Shown: positions 8,203 to 17,488 of the stretch, piece by piece | Layout: every line of letters begins with the position of its first letter | Position numbering within the stretch: the stretch's first letter is position 1 | Origin: Pseudomonas sp. GR 6-02 | GTDB taxonomy: Bacteria; Pseudomonadota; Gammaproteobacteria; Pseudomonadales; Pseudomonadaceae | Assembly (NCBI RefSeq): GCF_001655615.1 | Contig: NZ_CP011567.1 | Coordinates: forward strand, 2,427,001 to 2,491,000 | Length of the DNA stretch: 64,000 nucleotides | Direction of reading: 5' to 3' | Notes under the pieces: model-generated | The model's database searches: none | Told to the model about the DNA's origin: nothing | What the model saw: the letters and a program-made list of their open reading frames with translations, nothing else | Made by a program: the position numbers and the translations under genes

Positions 8203-11200
8203 GCGTCGACTATGCCGAGCTGCACTGCCTGTCCAACTTCAGTTTCCAGCGCGGTGCCTCCAGTGCGCTTGAGCTTTTTCAACGGGCGAAAAAGCAGGGC
8301 TATCAGGCGCTGGCGATCACCGACGAATGCACCCTGGCGGGTATCGTCCGTGCCTGGCAGGCGGCCAAGACCGTGGAGTTGCCGCTGATCATCGGCAGCG
8401 AAATACGTATCGAAAATGGCCCGAAACTGGTGCTGCTGGTGGAAAACCTCGAGGGTTATCAAGCCCTGTGCCGACTGATTACCCGCGCCAGACGCCGCAC
8501 ACAGAAAGGCCAGTATCAGGTGCTGCGGGAGGATTTCAGCGAGCCGTTGCCGGGGCTGTTGGCGTTGTGGGCGCCGGACGCCGTCGATGATTTTGCGCAG
8601 GGCCATTGGCTGAAGCAGAGCTTCGCCGAGCGCCTGTGGCTGAGCGTTCAGTTACATCGCGGGCAGGACGACACCCGGCGACTGGCAGCACTGCTGACCC
8701 TGGCGCGGGAACTGCGGATCCCGGCGGTGGCCAGCGGCGATGTGCATATGCACGCCCGCGGCCGGCGCGCCTTGCAGGACACCATGACCGCCATCCGCCA
8801 TCACGTTCCCGTGGCCGAGGCCGGGTTGCGTCTGCACCCCAATGGCGAACGGCATTTGCGCAGCCTCGACGACTTGCGCGATCTCTACCCGCAGGCGCTG
8901 CTCGACGAGACGCTGAACATCGCCCGGCGCTGTACTTTCGACCTCGGTCAGTTGCGTTATCAATATCCCCGGGAACTGGTGCCCGAGGGGCACACGGCCA
9001 CGTCCTGGTTGCGGGTACTGGCAGAAAAGGGGATTCGCTGGCGCTGGGAAAAAAGCCCCAAGGCCGAGGTGTTGGCGCAGATCGACAAGGAACTGGAGCT
9101 GATTGCCGAGCTGGGGTACGAGAGTTATTTCCTGACGGTTCACGACATTGTGAATTTCGCCCGCCAGCAACACATCCTTTGCCAGGGCCGCGGTTCTGCC
9201 GCCAACTCGGCGGTGTGCTTCGTGCTGGGGATCACGGAGATCGACCCGGAACGCAGCACGCTGCTGTTCGAGCGTTTTCTCTCCAGGGAACGCAACGAAC
9301 CGCCGGACATCGACGTGGATTTCGAGCATGAGCGGCGCGAAGAAGTCCTGCAGTATGTGTTTCAGCGTTATGGCCGGGCTCGTGCGGCGCTGACGGCGGT
9401 GGTCAGCACTTACCACGGTGCCGGCGCAATCCGCGACGTGGCCAAGGCGTTGGGTTTGCCGCCGGATCAGGTCAACGCCCTGGCCGACTGTTGCGGCCAC
9501 TGGAGTAATCAGGCGCCGCCCGTCGAACGCCTGCGTGAAGGTGGTTTCGACCCCGATAGCCCGGTGTTGCGTCGAGTGCTGAGCCTGACCCAGCAACTGA
9601 TCGGTTTTCCCCGGCACCTGTCCCAGCACCCCGGCGGTTTCGTGATTTCCGAGCAGCCTCTGGACAGCCTGGTGCCGGTGGAAAACGCCGCCATGGCCGA
9701 GCGCACCATCATCCAGTGGGATAAGGACGATCTGGATGCGGTCGGGCTGCTCAAGGTCGATATTCTGGCGCTGGGCATGCTCAGCGCGATTCGCCGTTGT
9801 TTCGATTTGCTGCGTCGGCACCGGGGCCGCGACCTGAGCCTGGCGACGGTGCCGGCCGAAGACCCGCAAACCTACGAGATGATCGGCCATGCGGACACCA
9901 TCGGGGTGTTCCAGATCGAGTCCCGGGCACAGATGTCGATGCTGCCCAGGCTCAAGCCCAAGAACTTCTACGATCTGGTGATCGAGGTGGCGATCGTTCG
10001 TCCGGGGCCGATTCAGGGCGGGATGGTGCATCCCTACCTGCGGCGGCGTAAGGGCGAAGAAGAGGTGAAATACCCGTCGAAAGAACTTGAAGCGGTGCTG
10101 AAACGTACGCTGGGCGTGCCGCTGTTTCAGGAGCAGGTGATGCAGATCGCGATTGTCGCCGCCGACTACAGCCCCGGCGAGGCTGATCAGTTACGCCGCT
10201 CCATGGCGGCCTGGAAGCGCCACGGCGGACTGGAACCGCACAAGGAACGCCTGGCGGACGGAATGAAGAAAAACGGCTACACGGCGGAGTTCGCCGCGCA
10301 GATCTTCGAGCAGATCAAAGGCTTCGGCGATTACGGTTTTCCCGAATCCCACGCCGCCAGTTTCGCCTTGCTGACCTACGCCAGTTGCTGGTTGAAATGC
10401 CACGAGCCGGCGGCTTTTGCCTGTGCGCTGATCAACAGCTGGCCGATGGGGTTCTACAGCCCGGACCAGATTCTCCAGGACGCCCGCCGCCATCATTTGC
10501 AGATTCGCCCGGTGGACGTGCGGGCCAGTGACTGGGATTGCAGCCTGGAACCGATCACCGGCGCGCAGCCGGCGATACGCATGGGGCTGCGGATGATCAA
10601 GGGCTTTCGCGAAGACGATGCCCGGCGCATCGAGACGGCAAGGTCGAAAGGGGCGTTTGCCGACATCGCCGACCTCGGCGAGCGGGCACGACTCGATGCT
10701 CGCGCCCAGGAGCAACTGGCCGATGCCGGTGCGCTGCGCGGGCTGGCCGGTGACCGGCATCGGGCGCGCTGGGAGGTGGCGGGGGTGCAGAAGCAGCTCG
10801 GTTTGTTTGCCGGTCTGCCGAGTCAGGAAGAGCCGGCGGTGGATCTGCCTAAACCCACCGTGGGCGAGGACCTGCAAGCCGATTACGCCAGTGTTGGCAC
10901 CACCCTCGGCCCGCATCCGCTGGCGTTGCTGCGGGGGGAACTCAAGGCCCGGCGCTGTCGCAGCTCCAGGGAATTGCTGATGGTCGAGCATGGGCGTCCG
11001 GTCAGCGTCGCCGGGCTGGTCACCGGTCGACAGCGTCCGGGAACCGCCAGCGGTGTGACCTTCGTGACACTTGAAGACGAATTCGGCAACGTCAACGTGG
11101 TGGTCTGGCGCGACCTGGCCGAACGGCAACGGCAGGTATTGGTCGGCTCGCAATTGCTCAAGGTCGACGGGCGCTGGGAACAGGTGGGCGAGGTGCGGCA

Positions 11201-11276
11201 CCTGATTGCCGGACGCTTGAGCGACCTGAGTTCATTGCTCGACGGTATCCATGTGCGCAGTCGGGATTTCCACTGA
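8199..11276 (+). CDS. dnaE2: Error-prone DNA polymerase III alpha subunit DnaE2
   Basis: 1025-residue C-family polymerase, the usual length for DnaE2. An N-terminal PHP domain starts [17 protein letters not shown]; the palm domain carries the catalytic aspartates in [15 protein letters not shown] (about residues 368-382); the helix-hairpin region and a C-terminal OB fold ([15 protein letters not shown], about residue 930) follow. It lacks the long C-terminal tail that binds tau/epsilon in replicative DnaE. It extends past lesions during SOS mutagenesis together with ImuA and ImuB. The start ATG at 8199 overlaps the imuB stop. The peptide QKQLGLF near residue 864 is a good beta-clamp motif. 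Confidence 0.95.
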   Translation: MSVDYAELHCLSNFSFQRGASSALELFQRAKKQGYQALAITDECTLAGIVRAWQAAKTVELPLIIGSEIRIENGPKLVLLVENLEGYQALCRLITRARRRTQKGQYQVLREDFSEPLPGLLALWAPDAVDDFAQGHWLKQSFAERLWLSVQLHRGQDDTRRLAALLTLARELRIPAVASGDVHMHARGRRALQDTMTAIRHHVPVAEAGLRLHPNGERHLRSLDDLRDLYPQALLDETLNIARRCTFDLGQLRYQYPRELVPEGHTATSWLRVLAEKGIRWRWEKSPKAEVLAQIDKELELIAELGYESYFLTVHDIVNFARQQHILCQGRGSAANSAVCFVLGITEIDPERSTLLFERFLSRERNEPPDIDVDFEHERREEVLQYVFQRYGRARAALTAVVSTYHGAGAIRDVAKALGLPPDQVNALADCCGHWSNQAPPVERLREGGFDPDSPVLRRVLSLTQQLIGFPRHLSQHPGGFVISEQPLDSLVPVENAAMAERTIIQWDKDDLDAVGLLKVDILALGMLSAIRRCFDLLRRHRGRDLSLATVPAEDPQTYEMIGHADTIGVFQIESRAQMSMLPRLKPKNFYDLVIEVAIVRPGPIQGGMVHPYLRRRKGEEEVKYPSKELEAVLKRTLGVPLFQEQVMQIAIVAADYSPGEADQLRRSMAAWKRHGGLEPHKERLADGMKKNGYTAEFAAQIFEQIKGFGDYGFPESHAASFALLTYASCWLKCHEPAAFACALINSWPMGFYSPDQILQDARRHHLQIRPVDVRASDWDCSLEPITGAQPAIRMGLRMIKGFREDDARRIETARSKGAFADIADLGERARLDARAQEQLADAGALRGLAGDRHRARWEVAGVQKQLGLFAGLPSQEEPAVDLPKPTVGEDLQADYASVGTTLGPHPLALLRGELKARRCRSSRELLMVEHGRPVSVAGLVTGRQRPGTASGVTFVTLEDEFGNVNVVVWRDLAERQRQVLVGSQLLKVDGRWEQVGEVRHLIAGRLSDLSSLLDGIHVRSRDFH

Positions 11277-11456
11277 GCCTTGGCGGTGGATATGTCACCT
11301 GCGCAGGAGCAGCTTGTCGCAGGGGCCGGTCGAGAATCAGCTATACCTCAATGAAACCATTGGCGTCGGCAGTGCTCGAAACAAACGGGCAGGCACCGTC
11401 TCCTCATGCTGTTGCACTGCCTGAAAACATGTCATTCACAAGACATAGGCCAGTCG

Positions 11457-13568
11457 ATGCAGTTTCTAGACAATAGCCACGGTTGTACCGGTTGGAGCGG
11501 CGAAATGGCCGAACGCATTCGTGCGTTCGACTGGAGCCTGACCGAACTCGGACGCATCGACACCTGGCCCGGGAGTCTGTGCAGCGCGGTGCAGTTACTG
11601 CTCGCTTCACCGCTGCCGATGGTGATGCTGTGGGGCCGCCCCGGTTACATGATCTATAACGACGCCTACTCAAGATTTGCCGGTGGCCGCCATCCTTACC
11701 TGCTGGGCTCCCCGGTGGAGTTGGGCTGGCCGGAGGTCGCCGAATTCAATCGGCATGTGGTGGACACCTGTCTTGCGGGCGGCACCTTGTCTTATCACAA
11801 CAAAGCCCTGGTATTGCTGCGCGACGGCGTTCCCGAAGACGTCTGGATGGACCTTTACTACAGTCCTGTCTCCAATGATGACGGGTGTCCCGCCGGGGTC
11901 ATGGCAATGGTGGTTGAAACCACTGACCATGTGATTTCCGAACGCCGACGCCAAGAAGCCGAAAACGCCTATCGTGCCGATAATGAAAGGGTTCGCCTGG
12001 CCCTCAATGCCGGGGCTTTGCTCGGCTCGTTTGTCTGGGACATCAAGGCTGATGTGCTATCGGGCGACGAGCGATTCGCCCGCACGTTTTCCTATCCGCC
12101 AGGCCAGGACCTGGCCAACTTGCCACCAGCCATCGCCCAAATGCAGATTCATCCCGATGATCGCAGCTGGGCCCGGGAGCGGATGAATCAGTCGGTGGAA
12201 ACCGGCGTGCCCTATAACGCCGAATATCGGGTCCTGCGTCCCGATGGCAGTTACCTGTGGGTGCTCGCCAGCGGGTGTTGCGAGTTCAATGAGCAAGGTG
12301 AAGCGTTGCGCTTTCCAGGGGTGTTGATCGACATCCACGAACGCAAGATTGCCGAAGAGTCCTTGCTCAAGTTCACCCGCAACCTGGAGCAACGAGTCGC
12401 TGAAGAAGTCGAGGCGCGGCTGGCGGCCGAAGAGCAGCTGCGTCAATCACAGAAACTCGAAGCCATTGGCGGTCTCACCGGCGGGGTGGCCCATGACTTC
12501 AACAACCTGTTACAGGTGATCGCCGGCAACCTGCACTTGCTGGCGCGTCATGAGCCGGATAACGCCAACGTGCAGCGCCGGGTCGGCGCCTCAATTGCCG
12601 CAGTCGAGCGCGGGGCCAAATTGTCTTCGCAATTACTCGCCTTTGCCCGACGTCAGCCGTTGTCACCGGCCGTATGCGACCCACGGCAGATCTTCGAAGA
12701 CCTCGGGGAATTATTGCAGCGCGCGCTGGGAGAGACGATCCAGATCAAGGTGTCCGCACCTGACGATCCATGGCACTTCTACGTGGACTGCAATCAACTG
12801 GAAAACGCCATTCTCAACCTTGCGATCAACGCCCGAGATGCCATGAACGGCGAGGGGACCATTGCCCTCAGCGCAGAGAACATCGTCCTCGACCGCAAGT
12901 TTTGCGCCGGCAAGGGCATCGTCGCTGGTGATTATGTCTGCGTGACGGTGGCGGACTCGGGCGTCGGCATGCCGCCGCAAGTGCTTGCACAGGCCTTCGA
13001 GCCGTTTTTCACCACCAAGGCTGATGGTCAAGGCACCGGCTTGGGTTTGAGTATGGTGTTCGGGTTCGTCAAACAGAGCGGCGGGCATATCGAGATTTCC
13101 AGCGTCGTCGGGCGGGGCACTCGGGTGCAGCTGTATTTCCCTCGCAGCTTGCGCCCGTTGCCTGACGAAACAATGCGCCATGCTCCGCAGCACCGGGGCG
13201 GGCATGAAACCATTCTGGTGGTCGAGGACAACGAAGCGGTGCGCAGTTCGGCCGTGGACTTGTTGTGCGAAGAGGGCTATCAGGTCCTGACCGCGGCCAA
13301 CGGTGACCTGGCGATGCAGATGTTGCTCGACGGTGCGACAGTGGACCTGATCTTTACCGACGTGGTCATGCCCGGCTTGATCAAAAGCTCGGACCTGGCC
13401 GCCTGGGCCAAGGTGCAAAACCCTCCGGTGGCGGTGTTGTTTACCTCCGGACACACCCGCGACATCATTTCGCGCGATCACCAACTCAGCTCTGACACTT
13501 ATTTGCTGAGCAAACCTTATGGTCCCGAGGCGCTGACACGAATGGTTCGTACGGTACTCGGTAGTTGA
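11457..13568 (+). CDS. Hybrid sensor histidine kinase (PAS-HisKA-HATPase-REC)
   Basis: 703-residue soluble hybrid kinase with no transmembrane segment. The order is an N-terminal PAS-like region containing PLPMVMLWGRPGYMIYNDAY, a PAS_3 domain ending in ALRFPGVLIDIHERK, a coiled linker, the H-box GGVAHDFNNLLQVIAGNLH, N/G boxes ([21 protein letters not shown]), then a C-terminal receiver with DLIFTDVVMPG and LLSKPYGPEAL. It would sense an intracellular or redox/light-type cue and pass phosphate to its own receiver; no separate response regulator adjoins it. The start could be 11406, but the ATG at 11457 fits the paralogue at 58722-61259 better. Neither start has a clear ribosome site. Confidence 0.88.
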   Translation: MQFLDNSHGCTGWSGEMAERIRAFDWSLTELGRIDTWPGSLCSAVQLLLASPLPMVMLWGRPGYMIYNDAYSRFAGGRHPYLLGSPVELGWPEVAEFNRHVVDTCLAGGTLSYHNKALVLLRDGVPEDVWMDLYYSPVSNDDGCPAGVMAMVVETTDHVISERRRQEAENAYRADNERVRLALNAGALLGSFVWDIKADVLSGDERFARTFSYPPGQDLANLPPAIAQMQIHPDDRSWARERMNQSVETGVPYNAEYRVLRPDGSYLWVLASGCCEFNEQGEALRFPGVLIDIHERKIAEESLLKFTRNLEQRVAEEVEARLAAEEQLRQSQKLEAIGGLTGGVAHDFNNLLQVIAGNLHLLARHEPDNANVQRRVGASIAAVERGAKLSSQLLAFARRQPLSPAVCDPRQIFEDLGELLQRALGETIQIKVSAPDDPWHFYVDCNQLENAILNLAINARDAMNGEGTIALSAENIVLDRKFCAGKGIVAGDYVCVTVADSGVGMPPQVLAQAFEPFFTTKADGQGTGLGLSMVFGFVKQSGGHIEISSVVGRGTRVQLYFPRSLRPLPDETMRHAPQHRGGHETILVVEDNEAVRSSAVDLLCEEGYQVLTAANGDLAMQMLLDGATVDLIFTDVVMPGLIKSSDLAAWAKVQNPPVAVLFTSGHTRDIISRDHQLSSDTYLLSKPYGPEALTRMVRTVLGS

Positions 13569-13743
13569 TTCAAGGGGGGCTTTCCAGGCGCTCGGGCAAG
13601 GGGGTATCGCGTTTGCGACAGGACGACGAACGGACGCCGCTGGTCTGATAGACGGTCGACAGAACCGGGTAAGCGAGGCCATTCTGATAATTGGCGAACG
13701 CCATCGATCACGTTTGCCACCGATTAACAAACGGAGGTGTTCC

Positions 13744-13986
13744 ATGCCGGTGACCCATGACCTTTATCAGGACTTGCGCTGCACGAAGGAAGAGATCCAG
13801 CAAAAACGCACCAAGGATCCGTTACTGGATTCACTGCTCAACAAGTACACCCAGGCGGACGCAGAGGTGGTGAAGGCCGAGTCCGCACAATCGGATGCGC
13901 CTAGCGATGAGGTACTGAAGAAGCTCAAGGAGAAGCGTGTGCAGGTCAAGGACAAGATCGCTGAGCGACTTAAGACGCCGTCCTGA
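13744..13986 (+). CDS. DUF465 (YdcH-like) small protein
   Basis: 80-residue, highly charged, mostly helical protein with the DUF465 pattern: DLYQDLRCTKEEIQQKRTKD, a heptad-like middle, and a basic C terminus with LKEKRVQVKDKIAERLK. The function of the family is unknown. The start is set by AACGGAGGTGTTCC directly upstream of ATG 13744. It is monocistronic, downstream of the hybrid kinase with 175 bp between them. In that gap I see only a possible stretch of promoter and no gene. Confidence 0.82.
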   Translation: MPVTHDLYQDLRCTKEEIQQKRTKDPLLDSLLNKYTQADAEVVKAESAQSDAPSDEVLKKLKEKRVQVKDKIAERLKTPS

Positions 13987-14068
13987 GGACGCTGTGCAGA
14001 ATCACCGACGACCGGTGACTGAACAATTGGAACGGGGATCAATACGAGATCTGCGTTGATTCAAAATC

Positions 14069-14111
14069 AAAAGATCGTCTGAACGCGGTCCGAACCTTCG
14101 GGCGATCTTTT
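14069..14111 (-). terminator. Rho-independent terminator/dispersed repeat (AAAAGATCGTC type)
   Basis: AAAAGATCGTCTGAA and its near complement TTCGGGCGATCTTTT form a hairpin whose minus-strand copy ends in a T-rich run, directly downstream of the SMP-30-like gene. A nearly identical element occurs at 19357-19400 downstream of another minus-strand gene. Confidence 0.75.
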
Positions 14112-14122
14112 GGCTACACCCT

Positions 14123-15211
14123 CTATTTCAGTGCTGCACTCAATGGCAACCGCGCCATGTGCCGGGCTTTCAGCGACCCCAGATACAACCAGTCCCCATA
14201 TTCGCGCACGGTGGTGATGGGTGAGTAGTTGCCGCTGCTGGCGTCCTGCAGATTGGCAATCACTTTGCCGTCGAGGTCCAGCCCCAGGACGAAGGCGCGC
14301 TTCTCCAGGGGCTTGGGCAGAATAGTCATCGCCCGCACGATCATTTTGCGTACCAGAGGGTAGGGCGCCGTGGTGTCGAGCAGTGCATTGCGCGGTGCAT
14401 ACAGCGCCACCCAGAAACGGTCGCGGCCATTGAATGCCAGGTTGTCCGGCAGCCCCGGCAAATTGTCGATGAACAGATCGTGGGTGCCGGCTTTCGGCCC
14501 GGTCAGCCAATAGCGGCTGATGCGATAGGCGCCAGTTTCATTGACCAGCACAAACGCGTCGTCAGGCCCCAGTGTCACGCCGTTGGCGAACTCCAGTTTG
14601 TCCAGCAGGACCGCCGTATTGCCTGTCTGGAAGTTATAACGCAGCAAACGGCCGTCGCCACCGTGCTCGATGATCGCCTCGCCGTCCTTGCCGTAGCCCC
14701 AACGGCTGGAGGAGTCGCTGAAATAAGCGTAATGCCCGGGCTTGTCGATGGCCACGTCATTGGTAAAACCGAAGGGCAGGTTGTTGGCCGTGGTGGTCAA
14801 TGGAATCAACCGGCCCTGAGCGTCGAGCGACAGCAAGCCTTTGACCCCGTCGGCGATCACCAACAAACCATTGGGGTGCCGCGCCAGGCCCAGCGGCCGG
14901 CCACCGGTATCAGCCAGCACCTGGGTGGTTTTGCCGTCGAGGCTGGTGCGAATCAATCGGCCGTCATGCAGGCCGGTGATAAGGGCGTCTTTCTCCAGCA
15001 GCAACGCCTCAGGGCCGTCGATGTCAGCAGCACCGACCCGTTTCACGCCTTTGAGTCGCTGATTGTCGGCGTAGATGCCCTCGACGAGGGAGGGCGCCGT
15101 TGGCGGTGTCCAGGCTACCGGTTGAACCTTGGTCGGCAATAGAAACAGCAAGGCACTGATCACGATGATCAGCAGCAGCAACCAATGCCGAAACTTGAGG
15201 GGTCTTTTCAT
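14123..15211 (-). CDS. SMP-30/gluconolactonase/strictosidine synthase-like beta-propeller protein
   Basis: 362 residues. An N-terminal transmembrane anchor (WLLLLIIVISALLFLLP, residues 10-26) is followed by a periplasmic six-bladed propeller with repeated blades such as GPEALLLEKDALITGLHDGR, RPLGLARHPNGLLVIADG and SDSSSRWGYG. The strictosidine synthase-like/APMAP branch typically shows the YFSDSSSRW motif. Members hydrolyse lactones or esters or act as esterases; the substrate here is unknown. Its ATG overlaps the stop of the upstream desaturase-like gene (ATGA), so the pair is one operon and likely acts on the same lipid. Followed by a terminator. Confidence 0.85.
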   Translation of the reverse strand: MKRPLKFRHWLLLLIIVISALLFLLPTKVQPVAWTPPTAPSLVEGIYADNQRLKGVKRVGAADIDGPEALLLEKDALITGLHDGRLIRTSLDGKTTQVLADTGGRPLGLARHPNGLLVIADGVKGLLSLDAQGRLIPLTTTANNLPFGFTNDVAIDKPGHYAYFSDSSSRWGYGKDGEAIIEHGGDGRLLRYNFQTGNTAVLLDKLEFANGVTLGPDDAFVLVNETGAYRISRYWLTGPKAGTHDLFIDNLPGLPDNLAFNGRDRFWVALYAPRNALLDTTAPYPLVRKMIVRAMTILPKPLEKRAFVLGLDLDGKVIANLQDASSGNYSPITTVREYGDWLYLGSLKARHMARLPLSAALK

Positions 15212-16362
15212 GCGCTGACTCCTGTCAGGGCCAGATGTTTTTGCGCCATCTCGCGTAACGCCAGCATCGACTCCGCCGATTCGCGCTCGATGCGCCGCTT
15301 GAGCACCAGACGATTGGCAATGCGCATTGCCAGGCCGCTGAAGCTGTATTCCAAAGTGCGGACAAACCGCGTGTCATCGCCCTCAACCTCACACTCGTAA
15401 GTCACCATCAACGACAGACCATGACTGCCTCGGGCCCGAGCCCTCCAGCGGCGTCCGGGCAGGTATTCGTCGACTTCCCAGCTCAAATGCCCCTCAAGCC
15501 CGCCGGCCCGAATGTCTTCCTCGAATCGCTCCCCGGCATACAGCGGGCCGCTCTGGCCGTCGACCTTGAGGGAGGACGGATGCCACTGCGGCCAATGGGT
15601 CGCGGTGCTGGCGTAGGCGAGCACAGCCACTGGGTTTCCAGCGATGTCGATCACATGCTGCATACGGGTCATGGACGTTCTCGTCAGGTGCGGGGGCGCT
15701 TGCTCCGGTTCCCAGTAGAGGGTGCCGAACAGGTAGTCCATCAGGGGCAACACGATATTGAAATTGCGTTCCTGCATCAGCTCACGACGGTGATGCAGCT
15801 CATGCAGACGGCGCATCTGGCGGATCCACGGCAAACGCGTCACTGGGTTGCCGGGCGGTAGATGTTCGCAGGCATGGAACACCTCGTAGGTCAGGTAACC
15901 GAGCACCATGCAGCCGCCAAACAGCCCCGCGACGTTGCTATTGAACTGAGCCAGCAGCCACCAGCCAGGCGCCGTGATGACGAGGGTGTGCAACACGATC
16001 AGCCAGGCTGGAAACAGAATCACCCGCCAGTCCCGGGCGCTGTCGTAGGTCATGTGGCCGGGGGTGAAAAAGCTGTGATGGTCACCGGCGTGACGGGCGT
16101 AGAACATCCGTGCCAGGCTCTTTTTGTGGTGCCCCAGATGCCGATGCACGACGTACACGCCGAAGTTGAAGAACAAGAGGGTCAGCGGCACCGCCAGCCA
16201 TTCCAGCGGTTGCACCTGATGCACCGTGCGCCAGAATCCGCCGATGGCCAGCAACCCGAACAGCAACACAAAGGCGCCGTGCAACCAAGGGTTGTAGAGC
16301 GGATGAATGTCGGCACGGTAGCGCGCGCGGAACGCTTCGGTGGTCTGCCTCACTGGGTTCAC
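15208..16362 (-). CDS. Sterol desaturase/fatty acid hydroxylase-like protein fused to an SRPBCC domain
   Basis: 384 residues with two parts. Residues 1 to about 225 form an integral-membrane di-iron hydroxylase with several hydrophobic helices and histidine boxes HRHLGHH, RHAGDHH, HACEH and RRLHELHH. Residues about 235-384 look like an SRPBCC (START/polyketide-cyclase-like) lipid-binding domain: THWPQWHPSSLKVDG, GERFEEDIRAGG, WEVDEYLPGRRW. A hydroxylase joined to a hydrophobic-ligand carrier suggests that the C-terminal domain presents or removes the lipid substrate. It is the first gene of a two-gene operon with the SMP-30-like protein. The fusion reading frame is continuous, with no frameshift signal seen. 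Confidence 0.84.
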   Translation of the reverse strand: MNPVRQTTEAFRARYRADIHPLYNPWLHGAFVLLFGLLAIGGFWRTVHQVQPLEWLAVPLTLLFFNFGVYVVHRHLGHHKKSLARMFYARHAGDHHSFFTPGHMTYDSARDWRVILFPAWLIVLHTLVITAPGWWLLAQFNSNVAGLFGGCMVLGYLTYEVFHACEHLPPGNPVTRLPWIRQMRRLHELHHRRELMQERNFNIVLPLMDYLFGTLYWEPEQAPPHLTRTSMTRMQHVIDIAGNPVAVLAYASTATHWPQWHPSSLKVDGQSGPLYAGERFEEDIRAGGLEGHLSWEVDEYLPGRRWRARARGSHGLSLMVTYECEVEGDDTRFVRTLEYSFSGLAMRIANRLVLKRRIERESAESMLALREMAQKHLALTGVSA

Positions 16363-16467
16363 CTGTGGTTATTGTTATAACCAGCAGATTAGCCGATCCC
16401 GCCGCACAGGCAGGCCGAACCTTGAGGACACAAGCGCCATGCTCCGGTGCGAGACGCCCGTATGGTG

Positions 16468-17331
16468 TCAGGTCAGCGGGTTCCAGCGCTGGGACCAGTC
16501 GTCGTCCGTCTTGATCACTTCCCGCAGCAAGTCGAACGCCCGTTGCAGAGTCGCCGAGTCGCGGTCCCGGGAGTAAACCAGATAGGTCGGGTAGCTGAAC
16601 TCCGGAGCTTTGGGCACTTGTTCCAGCAAGCCGTTTTCCAGGTAACTCTGGACCACCCGAGTGCGGAAATAGCCGCTGCCGCCGTTTTCCAGGATGTATT
16701 GCAAGGCCAGCGGGCCGAGGTTGAAGCTCAGGGCTGCCTTGGCTTTTTCCGGCAGCGCGGCATCGTGCTGACGACGGAAGTCAGGGCCCCAGTCGATATA
16801 CACGTAAGGATCGGGCCGTCCGGCCAGGCGCACCAGGATCAGTTTTTCTTCCAGCACCTGCTCGACTTGCAGGCGTGGCCAGTACTCGGGCTGATAGACC
16901 AGCGCCGCATCCAACACCCCCAATTCCAGTTGGCGCAGCAGGTTTTCGCCATCGCGGATTTCCATGCGCAGGGCGTGGCTGGGAATCTTCTCGCGCAGTT
17001 CCCCGGCCCAACTGAGCATCAACGGGTTGCACAGGCTGACCTCGCCACCGATGTGCAGCACGTCGCGGTAGCCCTCGGGCAGCGGCAAGTCCCGGCGTGC
17101 GGCTTCCCAGGTCTGCACCAGTTGATTGGCGTAAACCACAAAGGCCTCGCCGTTCGGCGTCAGGCGCGCGCCGGCGCGATTGCGCACAAACAGCGTGCTG
17201 CCCAGCTGACTTTCGAGCTTCTGCACCCGGGCAGTGATCGCGGTCTGGGTGACGTGCAGCTTTTCAGCCGCCGCGGCCAGGCTGCCGTGGCGGACAATTT
17301 CCAGAAAGGTGCGGGCGAGGTCGATGTCCAT
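16468..17331 (-). CDS. LysR family transcriptional regulator
   Basis: 287 residues. The N-terminal helix-turn-helix is MDIDLARTFLEIVRHGSLAA then AEKLHVTQTAITARVQKLE; a LysR substrate-binding domain follows from about residue 90. It resembles the group that begins MDIDLARTFL and contains GxLxxAAEKLHVTQ(T/S). The start at 17331 is chosen because the HTH begins there; the upstream in-frame extension reads through a REP element and is not coding. It lies downstream of, and on the same strand as, the HoxX-like gene with a REP between, so a shared function is possible but not shown. Confidence 0.88.
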   Translation of the reverse strand: MDIDLARTFLEIVRHGSLAAAAEKLHVTQTAITARVQKLESQLGSTLFVRNRAGARLTPNGEAFVVYANQLVQTWEAARRDLPLPEGYRDVLHIGGEVSLCNPLMLSWAGELREKIPSHALRMEIRDGENLLRQLELGVLDAALVYQPEYWPRLQVEQVLEEKLILVRLAGRPDPYVYIDWGPDFRRQHDAALPEKAKAALSFNLGPLALQYILENGGSGYFRTRVVQSYLENGLLEQVPKAPEFSYPTYLVYSRDRDSATLQRAFDLLREVIKTDDDWSQRWNPLT

Positions 17332-17392
17332 GGGCAGGCCGATGTGGGAGGTGCGGGCATTGTAAGAGCAGCCATGGTCTTCCGATACCGTC

Positions 17393-17452
17393 TGTGGCGA
17401 GGGAGCTTGCTCCCGCTGGGGCGCGAAGCGGCCCCAAGCTCCCTCGCCACAG
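17393..17452. repeat. REPIN (GAGGGAGCTTGCTCCC family)
   Basis: TGTGGCGAGGGAGCTTGCTC at the left end is matched by the inverted AGCTCCCTCGCCACAG at the right end; the right arm is shortened compared with the other copies in this window. Located between the LysR and HoxX-like genes. Confidence 0.88.
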
Positions 17453-17488
17453 AGTTCACTGTCCGGCCTGATCACCCGTGCCAAACAA

